NCBI RefSeq assembly: GCF_019090165.1
Contig: NZ_JAHRIB010000127.1
Coordinates: forward strand, 50,511 to 114,510
Direction of reading: 5' to 3'
DNA length: 64,000 bases
Source of the DNA: Streptomyces sp. BV286
GTDB taxonomy: Bacteria; Actinomycetota; Actinomycetes; Streptomycetales; Streptomycetaceae
Shown here: piece after piece, positions 50,735-59,366 of the stretch
Numbering within the stretch: the stretch's first letter is position 1
Layout of the letters: the number at the start of each line of letters is the position of its first letter
Program-made: the position numbers and the translations under genes
Notes under the pieces: model-generated
Database searches by the model: none
What the model was told of the DNA's origin: nothing
The model's input: the letters and a program-made list of their open reading frames with translations, nothing else

Positions 50735-51732
50735 TCGGTGTCCTCGTACAGCTGGCTGACGATGCACTTCAATACCTGGTCCGTGCGGGGGCCGTAGTTG
50801 AGGAGGACGCCGTCCTCGACCGAGACGACCCGGCGGTCCATCCCGGCAGGGGTCTGCGCGACGCCCGGAATCCTGACCAGGCCGTCCATGCCGCCGACGG
50901 ACTCCAGGCCCTTGGACATGACGAGGATCGCGTCGGGGGCCGCCTGGGCGAGGGCCTCCGTGGTGATCGCCGTGAAGTCCTTCTTCAGGCCCGCCTCGGC
51001 GCCCGCGTCCACGGCGCCGGCCGCCTCGAGCAGGGAGGTCGCCCCCGAGCCCCTGCCGCCGATCAGATAGACGGACGCGGAGCCGCGCAGGTACAGGAAC
51101 GCGACGCGCGGCTTGTCGGTGCGCTGCGGAATGTCCTTGCGCACGGCGGCGATCCGCTGTTCGGAGCGCCGGGTCAGTTCCTTCCCCGCGGCGCCGACTC
51201 CGAGGGCGTCGGCGACCGCCTCGATCCGCGGGCCCACGTCGTCGAGGCCCCGGGCCGGGGCGACGACGAGGACGGGTATGCCCGCGTCGCGGATCTGGCT
51301 CATCGCCTCCGCCGGCCCGGTCGTCGCCTCGGCGAGCACGAGGTCGGGCTTCAGCGACAGCACGCTCTCCGCGGAGACGTCGTGGTTGCGGGTGACCACC
51401 GGCAGTTTCTCCGCCTGCGTGAAGGTGGCGGTGATGTCGCGGGCGACGACACGGTCGCCGAGACCCAGGGTGAAGACGATCTCGCTGAGGCTGCCGGAGA
51501 GCGGAACGACGCGTCGGGCGTCCTTGACCGTGACGTCACGGCCGTCGGACGAGCGCACCGTGACCGGGAGTTGGGGAGCGGGGGTGTCCGTCAAGGGCTC
51601 GACACGGTCTGCGGCGTCGGCCTCGGCCACGGGCTCGCTCGCGGACGATCCCTCCTCGGAGGAACAGCCCGTCGCCGTGATCGCCAGCACCGCGAGCAGT
51701 GCTCCCGCCACTCGTACACGCATGCGTCGCAC
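50731..51732 (-). CDS. hmuT: haem-binding lipoprotein HmuT
   Basis: The 333-residue protein has a signal with lipobox ITATGC and a cluster-A-type periplasmic-binding fold (RRVVPLSGSLSEIVFTLGLG, SLKPDLVLAEATTGPAE, RGSASVYLIGGRGSGATSLL). It binds haem and docks on HmuU. GGAAGGACGG precedes the GTG at 51732; an ATG at 51723 is also possible. A perfect-looking iron box lies between it and the divergent htaA gene. Confidence 0.93.
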   Translation of the reverse strand: MRRMRVRVAGALLAVLAITATGCSSEEGSSASEPVAEADAADRVEPLTDTPAPQLPVTVRSSDGRDVTVKDARRVVPLSGSLSEIVFTLGLGDRVVARDITATFTQAEKLPVVTRNHDVSAESVLSLKPDLVLAEATTGPAEAMSQIRDAGIPVLVVAPARGLDDVGPRIEAVADALGVGAAGKELTRRSEQRIAAVRKDIPQRTDKPRVAFLYLRGSASVYLIGGRGSGATSLLEAAGAVDAGAEAGLKKDFTAITTEALAQAAPDAILVMSKGLESVGGMDGLVRIPGVAQTPAGMDRRVVSVEDGVLLNYGPRTDQVLKCIVSQLYEDTE

Positions 51733-51888
51733 GACCGCGTCCGTCCTTCCGGTTGACCGGTACGGCAGGAGCCGCGCCCCTGCCGGGGGCGCGGGGACCG
51801 CACGCCGGTCACGCACGGCCGGCTGCCGACAAGAACCCGCGGTCCCTCTTCTGTCTCATCCGGTGCTTCCCGCCCCGGCGGACGTAGC

Positions 51889-51907
51889 TTAGGTTAGCCT
51901 TACCTAT
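51889..51907. promoter_or_regulatory. iron box between hmuT and htaA
   Basis: TTAGGTTAGCCTTACCTAT matches the DmdR/DtxR consensus TTAGGTTAGGCTAACCTAA at 16 of 19 bases. It lies in the divergent promoter of hmuTUV and the first HtaA gene, so both should be iron-repressed. Confidence 0.88.
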
Positions 51908-51961
51908 CTTGCCAGGATGGCATCGCATCCGGCCAGATCCCGCCCGCTCCGGAGGACATCC

Positions 51962-53377
51962 ATGCCCTCGCACCTACGCACCTGCGTGACCCTGCTCTGC
52001 GCAGCGGTCCTGGTGGCACTGCTCCCGGCCGGCCAGGCCCAGGCGGCGAACCGGACCGTGCAGGGCGGCCGCCTGGACTGGGGCATCAAATCCTCCTTCC
52101 AGAGCTACGTCACCGGACCGATAGCCAACGGCTCCTTCTCGCTCACCGGTGGCGCCGCCACGGTCGGCGGCAGCCAGTTCCGCTTCCACTCGGCGACCGG
52201 CACGTACGACGGCTCCTCGGGCTCCTTCAACGCCGGCTTCTCCGGCGGAGTCCACTTCCTCGGCCACAAGAAGGGCGACGGCGGCCACCAGCTCGACCTG
52301 ACGATCAGCCGACCCACCGTCCGCCTCGCGGGCGGCGGCGGCACCCTCTATGTCGACGTCACCAGCAAGGCGAAGGGCACCGGGACGGTCACGACGTCCT
52401 CACAGGTGCCCTTCGCCTCCCTCTCGTTGGGCGGCATCGACATGAAGGGCGGCGGCAGCGCCGTCCAGCTGAACAACCTGCCCGCCACGCTGACCGCCCA
52501 GGGCGCCAAGTCCTTCGCCGGGTACTACACGGCGGGCACCGCCCTCGACCCGGTCAGCCTCTCCGCGGACGTGCAGCCGGCCGCCGCCGAGCCGTCGCGT
52601 ACGCCGGCCCCCTCCCCGTCCAAGTCCAGGGCGAAGAAGGAGACTTCCGGCCGGATCGAGGACGGCGCCGTCGACTGGGGTGTGCGCAGGACCTTCCGCG
52701 AGTACGTCACCGGAGCCATCGCCGACGGCGAATGGAAGCTCAGCGGGGGCGCCCAGGACGGCGGCGCGCTCTTCCGCTTCCCCGAGGGCGCGGGCACCTA
52801 CGACGAGAAGAAGCAGACCCTCGACGCGACCTTCGCCGGAGCCGTCCGCTTCACCGGCGAACAGGGCCTCGACCTGTCGCTCGGCAAGGTACGGGCCGAG
52901 GTCACGGACAGCGGAAAGGGCACGCTCTACGCCGACGTCACCAGCGGCAGCGGCAGCGCCACGAAGAAGAAGGTGCCGCTCGTCACCTTCACCGCCGAGA
53001 ACCTCACGCCGAAGGCCGGCCTCGCCCGGGTGACCGAGGCGCCCGCGAAGCTCACCGCCGACGGGGCCGAGGCCTTCGGCGGCATGTACAAGGCGGGCAC
53101 GGCGATGGACCCGGTCTCCCTCGCCGTCGCACTCACCGACAGCGCGGAACTGCCCGCCCTGCCCGATCTGGGCAGCACGGAGTCGGCCACTCCCGAAGCC
53201 GCCGCGGACGAGCCGAAGACCGCGGAGCCCAGGGCGGAGCCCACCGCGAGTGGGACGGGCTTCCCCGCCCTGCCCGTCGGCCTCGCGGCCGCCTCCGTGC
53301 TCGCGGTGGCCGCCGCCCTCCTCGTCGTCCGCAGGCGCCGTGCGCGGCCGGCCGACGGCACCCCCGAAGAGAGCTGA
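51962..53377 (+). CDS. HtaA-domain haem-binding surface protein, membrane-anchored
   Basis: The 471-residue protein has a signal peptide (about 1-29) and two HtaA domains, at about 34-185 (GRLDWGIKSSFQSYVTG) and about 245-395 (GAVDWGVRRTFREYVTG), with a Pro/Ser/Lys linker. A C-terminal helix (about 435-460) and an Arg tail form the anchor. HtaA domains bind haem through Tyr/His and take it from haemoglobin in Corynebacterium. GGAGGACATCC precedes the ATG. It lacks an LAXTG signal, unlike its neighbour. Confidence 0.93.
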   Translation: MPSHLRTCVTLLCAAVLVALLPAGQAQAANRTVQGGRLDWGIKSSFQSYVTGPIANGSFSLTGGAATVGGSQFRFHSATGTYDGSSGSFNAGFSGGVHFLGHKKGDGGHQLDLTISRPTVRLAGGGGTLYVDVTSKAKGTGTVTTSSQVPFASLSLGGIDMKGGGSAVQLNNLPATLTAQGAKSFAGYYTAGTALDPVSLSADVQPAAAEPSRTPAPSPSKSRAKKETSGRIEDGAVDWGVRRTFREYVTGAIADGEWKLSGGAQDGGALFRFPEGAGTYDEKKQTLDATFAGAVRFTGEQGLDLSLGKVRAEVTDSGKGTLYADVTSGSGSATKKKVPLVTFTAENLTPKAGLARVTEAPAKLTADGAEAFGGMYKAGTAMDPVSLAVALTDSAELPALPDLGSTESATPEAAADEPKTAEPRAEPTASGTGFPALPVGLAAASVLAVAAALLVVRRRRARPADGTPEES

Positions 53378-53441
53378 ACTCTCCACCGCCGTCCGCCGGT
53401 CGAGCGGACTCCCACCCACCTGACCGAGGAGAAACACGCCC

Positions 53442-54923
53442 ATGGCCGCCAACCGCCGCCGCCCCATAGCCCTTGCCGCCGCCTGCGCGACCGCCGTCAC
53501 GCTCGGTGCCACCGCGATCGCCGCGACCTCCGCGTCGGCCGCCGAAGTGCCGCTCAAGGGCTACGAGTTGACCTGGGGCATCAAGCAGTCGTACCGCTCG
53601 TACGTCACCGGGATGGCGGGCGGCAGCTTCACACCCGAGGGCGGCGCCACCCAGGCCAAGGACAACGGAGCGTTCACCTTCGTCAACGGCACGGGGAGTT
53701 ATGACTCCGAGGCCCACACCGTGGCACTCGGCTTCGAAGGTTCCCTGAAGATCGTCTCCAAGCCGCACGGCTTCGAACTCGCCCTGTCCGACGTGAGGTT
53801 CGACAGCAAGGCCGCCAGAGTCACCGCCGACGTGACGAAGAGCGGCACGACCCAGCAGGACGTGCCGCTCGCCGAGGTCACCGTCAACCGCACGATGACC
53901 GAGATGGCGACCAAGCTGACGAAGGAGGCCGGGGACGCCCTCGGCAGCGCCAGTTACACGGGTGCGGCCGGCGACCCCCTGACCGTGCTGGAGAAGAAGA
54001 CCGAGTCGCCGAAGCCGACACCCTCGGGCTCCACGACGCCGTCGGCCACCCCCTCCACCACGCCGTCCGGCACTCCCTCGGGCACCCCGTCCACCACGCC
54101 CTCCACGGACCCGACGGGGTCCACGAGCCCGACCCCCTCGCCCACCGGGGCGGACACCGCGGGCGACATCACCGACGGCACCCTCGGCTGGGGCGTCAAG
54201 CAGTCCTTCCGTACGTACGTCGTGGACGGCGTGGCCAAGGGCAAGGTCACCGTCTCGGGCGGGGCCTCCCAGGCGTCCGGCAACGGGATCTTCACCTTCG
54301 CCGACGCCACCGGCACCTACGACACGGACGCCGACACCCTCAAGGCCTCCTTCAAGGGCTCGGTCAACTTCAAGGGCCACGAGGACAACGGCAGTTACGG
54401 CCTCGACCTCACCCTCAGCGACCTCAAGGCGGCGATCGACGGCCGCTCCGGCAAACTGACCGCCGACGTCGACAGCCTCGGTGAGAAGTCCGCCGACGTG
54501 ACCCTCGCCGAGCTCAGGCCCCAGTCCGCCGAGCTGACCGCGGAGAACGACGTCATCACCCTCGACGACGTCACCGCCACCCTCACGAAGGCGGGCGCCG
54601 AGGCCTTCGGCGGCTTCTACCAGGCCGGCGCCGAACTCGACCCGGTCGACCTCTCGGTGGCCCTGTCCGAGGACGCCGAACTCCCGGACACCGACCCGAC
54701 GTCGTCCACCGGCACCACGGGCGGCACGACCTCCGGAGGGACCACCGGCGGTGCGGGTACGACCGGCTCCACCACGGGCGGGGTGACGGGCGGCCTGGCC
54801 TCCACCGGCTCCGACGTCCCCGTCGGCGCGCTCGGAGCCGCCGCCGCGGTCACCGTCGCGGCGGGCGCGGGCGTGGTGGTCGCCGTACGCCGCCGCCGTA
54901 CGACGGGCTCCGCGCAGGCCTGA
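53442..54923 (+). CDS. HtaA-domain haem-binding protein with LAXTG sortase signal
   Basis: The 493-residue protein has a signal peptide, two HtaA domains (about 35-185, ELTWGIKQSYRSYVTG; about 245-400, GTLGWGVKQSFRTYVVDG), and a Ser/Thr/Pro linker (TPSATPSTTPSGTPSG...). The end has LASTG, a hydrophobic helix and RRRRTTG, the signal for a class E sortase, so it should be fixed to the wall. It lies 64 bp after the first HtaA gene, probably in one operon. Wall anchoring plus the membrane copy suggests haem relay inward. Confidence 0.93.
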   Translation: MAANRRRPIALAAACATAVTLGATAIAATSASAAEVPLKGYELTWGIKQSYRSYVTGMAGGSFTPEGGATQAKDNGAFTFVNGTGSYDSEAHTVALGFEGSLKIVSKPHGFELALSDVRFDSKAARVTADVTKSGTTQQDVPLAEVTVNRTMTEMATKLTKEAGDALGSASYTGAAGDPLTVLEKKTESPKPTPSGSTTPSATPSTTPSGTPSGTPSTTPSTDPTGSTSPTPSPTGADTAGDITDGTLGWGVKQSFRTYVVDGVAKGKVTVSGGASQASGNGIFTFADATGTYDTDADTLKASFKGSVNFKGHEDNGSYGLDLTLSDLKAAIDGRSGKLTADVDSLGEKSADVTLAELRPQSAELTAENDVITLDDVTATLTKAGAEAFGGFYQAGAELDPVDLSVALSEDAELPDTDPTSSTGTTGGTTSGGTTGGAGTTGSTTGGVTGGLASTGSDVPVGALGAAAAVTVAAGAGVVVAVRRRRTTGSAQA

Positions 54924-55014
54924 CCCGAAGACGGCACGCACCCGACCGCCGCCCCCGCCCCGGGGACGGCGGCCGGATGCGTGTGCGCAGGCCCCGTGGT
55001 GTTTGAATGCCCGC

Positions 55015-55659
55015 GTGACTGATTACGACGTGCTGCGGGTCTTCTGCGGGCCGCGCGGTGAGTACGGCAACGAACTCGGGGTCGTACGGGAGGGTTCCGT
55101 ACTGCCCGAGCAGGACGAGCGGCAGGCGTTCGCGGCCAAACTCGGGTTCAGCGAGACGGTGTTCGTGGACGACCCCGAGCGCGGGGTCATCGACATCTAC
55201 ACACCCGGCGTGCGGCTGCCCTTCGCCGGATACCCCTGCGTCGGTGTGGCCTGGCTGCTCGACGTGCCCGAACTCGTCACGCCCGCGGGCGTGGTGGGCA
55301 CCCGGCTCGACGGAGAGTTCACCTGGATCGAGGCCCGCCCGGAGTGGGCACAGCCGCGCACCCTGCGCAGGTACGCCACGGCCGCCGAGGTCGACGCGCT
55401 GGAGGTGCCGCCGGCGGGGGACTGGATTTACGCCTGGGCGTGGGAGGACGAGGCGGCGGGCCGGGTCCGCGCTCGTGGCTTCCCCGGCCGGGGCGACGGC
55501 GTCCAGGAGGACGAGGCGACGGGCGCCGCGGCCCTCCAGCTCACCGCCCAACTGGGCCGCGCCCTGAACATCGTCCAGGGCGCCGGTTCACAGCTCCTCA
55601 CGGCTCCGCAGCCGGAGGGCTGGGTGGAACTGGGCGGCAGAGTGTTCCTCGAACGCTGA
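55015..55659 (+). CDS. PhzF-family isomerase-like protein (short form)
   Basis: The 214-residue protein has PhzF features: DYDVLRVFCGPRGEYGNELGVV at the start with the catalytic Glu region, RLPFAGYPCVGVAWLL (the FAGHP variant), and DEATGAAALQLTA near the end. It is shorter than usual PhzF proteins. The GTG at 55015 is chosen; a TTG at 55003 is in frame. It probably isomerises or epimerises a small acid; not linked to the haem genes by function. Confidence 0.82.
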   Translation: MTDYDVLRVFCGPRGEYGNELGVVREGSVLPEQDERQAFAAKLGFSETVFVDDPERGVIDIYTPGVRLPFAGYPCVGVAWLLDVPELVTPAGVVGTRLDGEFTWIEARPEWAQPRTLRRYATAAEVDALEVPPAGDWIYAWAWEDEAAGRVRARGFPGRGDGVQEDEATGAAALQLTAQLGRALNIVQGAGSQLLTAPQPEGWVELGGRVFLER

Positions 55660-55689
55660 ACACCACCCGAGCGCACCCCGAAGGGGCAC

Positions 55690-55812
55690 GGGAGAGCCGC
55701 GATCCCGTGCCTTTGAGGGCGCGGGGAACGCCGCGATCCTGTGCCCTTGAGGGGCGCGGGGAACGGCGCAGTCCTTGAGGGGCGGGGAACGGCGCGACCG
55801 GCCACAGCCCAC
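55690..55812. repeat. reverse-orientation copies of the GCGCAGTTCCCC repeat
   Basis: GAGGGCGCGGGGAAC, GAGGGGCGCGGGGAAC and GAGGGGCGGGGAAC occur in turn, followed by GGCGCGACCGGCC. They are the reverse complement of the family seen near 36.1, 43.8 and 57.9 kb. They lie between the convergent phzF-like and haem oxygenase genes. Confidence 0.8.
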
Positions 55813-55843
55813 CCGCACCCGAGAACACGCCCTCGGCGGAACG

Positions 55844-56503
55844 TCACGCGCTGAGGCGGAACTCTTCCCCCAGCGCCTGGAACACCCCGGTGTTCAGAGC
55901 GAACGCCCGCCGGCACTCGGCGACGATCCGCTGCTTCTCCAGGTCGTCCGCGAGGACACCGTCGAGCAGCTCGCGATACCCCCGCTTGAACGCCGCCGGG
56001 TTCCCGATGTCCTCGAAGACGTAGAACCGCACCCCGTCGCCCTTGCGGGCGAACCCCCAGGTCCGCTCCGCCTTGCCGCGGATGATCTGCCCGCCGGAGA
56101 GGTCACCGAGGTAGCGCGTGTAGTGGTGCGCGACGTACCCGCCGGGCCAGGTACGGGCGCACTCGGCGACCCGGGCCGCGTACTCCTCGGTCGCCGGCAG
56201 CGCGGTGAGTCCCTCGCGCCAGCCCGCACCCCGCAGATGGGCCAGGTCCCGCTCCAGGGAGGTGAGCCGCAGCAGCTCGGGTTGGATGAACGGGCCCGCC
56301 ACCGGGTCGGCCGCCAGCTCCCGCGCGCCCGACTCCAGCGCCTCGTACACGAACCACAGCTGTTCGGTGTAGCGCGCGTACGCGTCCACGCCGAGCCTGC
56401 CGCCGAGCAGGTCGCTCATGAACGTCGAGGTCTCCGCCTCCACGTGCTGCTCGTGCGACGCGGTGCGGATGAGCGTCGAGAACGGTGTGCTCGACGAGTT
56501 CAT
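55844..56503 (-). CDS. hmuO: haem oxygenase (biliverdin-producing)
   Basis: The 219-residue protein is a canonical HO: TASHEQHVEAE with the axial haem His, LWFVYEALE, and GDLSGGQIIRGKAER (the distal helix signature). It opens haem to release iron, biliverdin and CO in the cytosol, the last step of the haem uptake path encoded nearby. An iron box lies about 50 bp before its start. Confidence 0.95.
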   Translation of the reverse strand: MNSSSTPFSTLIRTASHEQHVEAETSTFMSDLLGGRLGVDAYARYTEQLWFVYEALESGARELAADPVAGPFIQPELLRLTSLERDLAHLRGAGWREGLTALPATEEYAARVAECARTWPGGYVAHHYTRYLGDLSGGQIIRGKAERTWGFARKGDGVRFYVFEDIGNPAAFKRGYRELLDGVLADDLEKQRIVAECRRAFALNTGVFQALGEEFRLSA

Positions 56504-56548
56504 GAAGACCTCCGGGGCCGAAGGGGGACGAGAGCCGGGCCCATCTTC

Positions 56549-56567
56549 TATGGTTAGGCTTACCTAA
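56549..56567. promoter_or_regulatory. iron box upstream of haem oxygenase
   Basis: TATGGTTAGGCTTACCTAA matches the DmdR/DtxR 19-mer at 16 of 19 bases. It is placed at the haem oxygenase promoter, so iron should repress the gene. Confidence 0.88.
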
Positions 56568-56633
56568 GTCAAAGCTTTTCCCGACGTCCTGTCGGCAAAA
56601 TCGTACCCCGTATGCCCGCCCGGTCCACATGAA

Positions 56634-56666
56634 GAAGCCGCCCACTCTGTGCGAGCGGGCGGCTTC
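56634..56666 (-). terminator. terminator after map
   Basis: GAAGCCGCCC / GGGCGGCTTC make a 10-bp stem with a 13-nt loop, 38 bp past the map stop. On the bottom strand it is followed by TTCATG, weakly U-rich. Confidence 0.7.
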
Positions 56667-56703
56667 GGAGAAAAGGCAGGTGGAGGGCGCGGGCCCTCAC
56701 GGG

Positions 56704-57561
56704 CTACGGGAGGGTGAGCACCTCGGCCCCGGTGTCGGTGACGACGAGGGTGTGCTCGAACTGCGCGGTCCGCAGCCGGTCCTTCGTGACGACCGTCCAC
56801 CCGTCGTCCCACATGTCGTAGTCGTGGGTCCCCAGCGTCAGCATCGGTTCGATCGTGAAGGTCATCCCCGGCTGGATCACGGTCGTCGCGTGCGGGCTGT
56901 CGTAGTGGGGGACGATCAGGCCGGAGTGGAACGCCGAGTTGATGCCGTGCCCGGTGAAGTCCCGCACGACCCCGTACCCGAACCGCTTCGCGTACGACTC
57001 GATGACCCGGCCGATGATGTTGATCTGACGGCCCGGCCGGACCGCCTTGATGGCGCGGTCGAGGGACTCACGGGTCCGCTCGACGAGCAGCCGCGACTCC
57101 TCGTCCACGTCGCCGACGAGGTAGGTGGCGTTGTTGTCGCCGTGCACGCCCCCGATGTACGCCGTCACGTCGAGGTTGATGATGTCGCCGTCCCGCAGGA
57201 CCGTGGAGTCCGGGATGCCGTGACAGATCACCTCGTTCACGGAGGTGCACAGGGACTTCGGGAAACCGCGGTAGCCGAGCGTGGACGGGTAGGCGCCGTG
57301 GTCGCACATGTACGCGTGGGCGACCCGGTCCAGTTCGTCCGTGGTGACACCGGGCGCGATGAGCTTCGCGGCCTCCGCCATCGCCCGCGCGGCGATCCGG
57401 CCGGCGACACGCATCGCCTCGATCGTCTCGGGCGTCTGCACCTCCGGCCCGGTGTACGGGGTCGGCGCGGGTTTGCCGACGTACTCGGGGCGGCGGATGT
57501 TTCCGGGCACGGAACGGATGGGGGACAGCTCCCCTGGAACGAGCAGCGACTGGCCAGACAT
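56704..57561 (-). CDS. map: methionine aminopeptidase type I
   Basis: The 285-residue enzyme removes the starting methionine. It has the type I motifs: VNEVICHGIPD, INLDVTAYIGGVHGD (two metal Asp), GHGINSAFH, FTIEPML and FEHTLVV. A 40-residue N-terminal extension (PGELSPIRSVPGNIRRPEYV) is typical of the actinobacterial MetAP1c-type protein. The ATG at 57561 fits this class. Confidence 0.96.
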   Translation of the reverse strand: MSGQSLLVPGELSPIRSVPGNIRRPEYVGKPAPTPYTGPEVQTPETIEAMRVAGRIAARAMAEAAKLIAPGVTTDELDRVAHAYMCDHGAYPSTLGYRGFPKSLCTSVNEVICHGIPDSTVLRDGDIINLDVTAYIGGVHGDNNATYLVGDVDEESRLLVERTRESLDRAIKAVRPGRQINIIGRVIESYAKRFGYGVVRDFTGHGINSAFHSGLIVPHYDSPHATTVIQPGMTFTIEPMLTLGTHDYDMWDDGWTVVTKDRLRTAQFEHTLVVTDTGAEVLTLP

Positions 57562-57619
57562 GCCAGGGAGTCTAACCAGCGGGGATGGGGGAACATGTCG
57601 GTGGCGAGAGGAGCTGGTC

Positions 57620-57850
57620 ATGGCCCTGTTCAAGAAGCGGACGGTCGGGAAACCGGGCGAGTGGTACTACTGCCTGGAACACAAGAAGGTCGAGGAAGGC
57701 CCCGAGTGCCCCGCGAAGGACCGTTTCGGTCCCTACGCCTCCCGGTCCGAGGCGCAGCACGCGATGGACACCGCCCGGGAGCGCAACGCCGAATGGGAGA
57801 ACGACCCCCGCTGGCACGATTCCGCGGCGCGGGGCTCGGAGAACGACTAG
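57620..57850 (+). CDS. conserved small cytosolic protein, 76 aa
   Basis: The protein reads MALFKKRTVGKPGEWYYCLE, then HKKVEEGPECPAKDRFGPYASRSEA and QHAMDTARERNAEWENDPRW. The YCLEHKKVEEGPEC pair of cysteines could bind a metal, and FGPYAS..EA is seen in SPOR-like folds. This arrangement is conserved in actinobacteria, but its function is unknown. AGAGGAGCTGGTC before the ATG is a strong ribosome site. Confidence 0.75.
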   Translation: MALFKKRTVGKPGEWYYCLEHKKVEEGPECPAKDRFGPYASRSEAQHAMDTARERNAEWENDPRWHDSAARGSEND

Positions 57851-57899
57851 CGGACGACCGGCCACGGTCGTCGCCCCCGCGGGCTCGTCGTGGCCGGTC

Positions 57900-57932
57900 G
57901 CGCAGTTCCCCGCGCCCCTGACGGGGCGCGGG
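57900..57932. terminator. terminator hairpin within a GCGCAGTTCCCC repeat copy
   Basis: CCCGCGCCCC-TGAC-GGGGCGCGGG (57909-57932) is a perfect 10-bp stem. The left arm is the repeat core, preceded by GTGGCCGGTCGCGCAGTT. It stands between convergent genes ending at 57850 and 57940. Confidence 0.75.
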
Positions 57933-57939
57933 CCCGCGG

Positions 57940-59298
57940 CTATGAACCGCCGGCGGCGGCCGCCTCCCGCGCCTCCTTCAGCCGCACCGCGTGCTCGTTG
58001 GTCCGCACGTCGTACGTCATCAGCTTGGGCAGGCACACCGCCAGCGCGCCCACCGCGGCCACGCACAGCACACCACCGGCCCACACCGACGCCCGCACGT
58101 TCATCCACGCGGCCATCCCGCCGGCCCGGACCTGGCCCAGCTGGGGCCCCACCGAGTACGACAGCAGCTCGATGCCGGCCAGCCGCCCCCGCAGCTCGTC
58201 CGGGATCGTCTGGTTCCACATCGCCGCCCGGAAGATCCCGCTGACCATGTCGAAACAGCCGCCCAGGGTCAGGAAGAGCAGCACCAGCCAGACGCTGTGA
58301 GCGGCTCCCGCGGCCACCATCGCGAGCCCCCAGAACGCCGCCGCCAGCACCACCATCCGCCCGTGCCGGTGGATCCGCGAGGTCCACCCGCTGGTCAGGC
58401 TCACCAGCAGCGCCCCGGCGGGCAGCGCCGCGTACATCAGCCCGAGCGACCACTCGGCGTCCAGCTCGTCCGCGAGGAAGGGCAGCACGGCGAGCGGGAA
58501 GGCGAAGAACATGGCGGCCAGGTCGATCGCGTACGTCCCCAGCAGCTCCTTGCGGCTCCACGCGTACCGGGCGCCCTCCACGATCGACCTCAGTGACGGC
58601 TTCGCCGCCTCGTGCGCGGCGGGCGACGAGGCGAGGCCCAGGACGAGGACGAGCGAGACCACGAAGGTCGCGAGGTCGGCGGCATAGGCCCAGCCGAGCC
58701 CCGCGTACGCCACGACGAGCCCCGCGAGGGCCGGCCCGGCGACCCCGCCGACCGTCCAGCGCAGTGAGTTGAGCGCGGCGGCAGCCGGCAGGTGCTCGTG
58801 TCGGACGATGCGCGGGGTGAGCGCGTCCAGCGCCGGCCGCTGGACCGCGACGAGCGCGGAGGAGAGCGCGGCGACGGCGTACAGCGGCCACACCACGGGA
58901 TCCGGGAGCAGCGCGTTGACGAGCAGCGCGACCGAGAGCAGCCCCTGCCCCGCCTCCGTCCACACGATCAGCTTCCGCTTGTCCAGGGCGTCGGCGAGCG
59001 CCCCGCCGTACAGCCCGAACACGATCAGCGGTACGAGTTCCACGGCACCGATCGCGCCGACGGCCACCACGGACCCGGTGAGTTCCTTCATCTGCACCGG
59101 CAGCGCGACGAACGTCAGGAAGCTGCCGAAGTTGGTGATGAGCCCGGCCACCCACAGCCGCCGGAAGTCGGGGGAGGTCCGCCACGGGGCGAGATCGGGC
59201 AGCAGCGCGCGCAGCCGCGAGGCACCGGCGCCGGCACCGGGGGCAGGAGCCGGGGCGCCCGCGTCGTCGTCGGCATCGCGTTCCGTCAAGTCCGTCAC
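57940..59298 (-). CDS. MFS transporter (enterobactin-exporter-like, MFS_3)
   Basis: The 452-residue protein has about 12 helices from residue 40. WRTSPDFRRLWVAGLITNFG, QMKELTGSVVAVGAIGAVEL, and GALADALDKRKLIVWTEAG mark the EntS/MFS_3 branch, which exports siderophores or macrolides. The start is GTG at 59298. Whether it serves iron export is unknown; no siderophore genes are in the window. Confidence 0.88.
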   Translation of the reverse strand: MTDLTERDADDDAGAPAPAPGAGAGASRLRALLPDLAPWRTSPDFRRLWVAGLITNFGSFLTFVALPVQMKELTGSVVAVGAIGAVELVPLIVFGLYGGALADALDKRKLIVWTEAGQGLLSVALLVNALLPDPVVWPLYAVAALSSALVAVQRPALDALTPRIVRHEHLPAAAALNSLRWTVGGVAGPALAGLVVAYAGLGWAYAADLATFVVSLVLVLGLASSPAAHEAAKPSLRSIVEGARYAWSRKELLGTYAIDLAAMFFAFPLAVLPFLADELDAEWSLGLMYAALPAGALLVSLTSGWTSRIHRHGRMVVLAAAFWGLAMVAAGAAHSVWLVLLFLTLGGCFDMVSGIFRAAMWNQTIPDELRGRLAGIELLSYSVGPQLGQVRAGGMAAWMNVRASVWAGGVLCVAAVGALAVCLPKLMTYDVRTNEHAVRLKEAREAAAAGGS

Positions 59299-59366
59299 GA
59301 CGGGACATGCTCCGTCGTGGGCCCCGGCCGGTACAAACGCTTTTCCGGCCGCCAGAGGCTTTCAGG

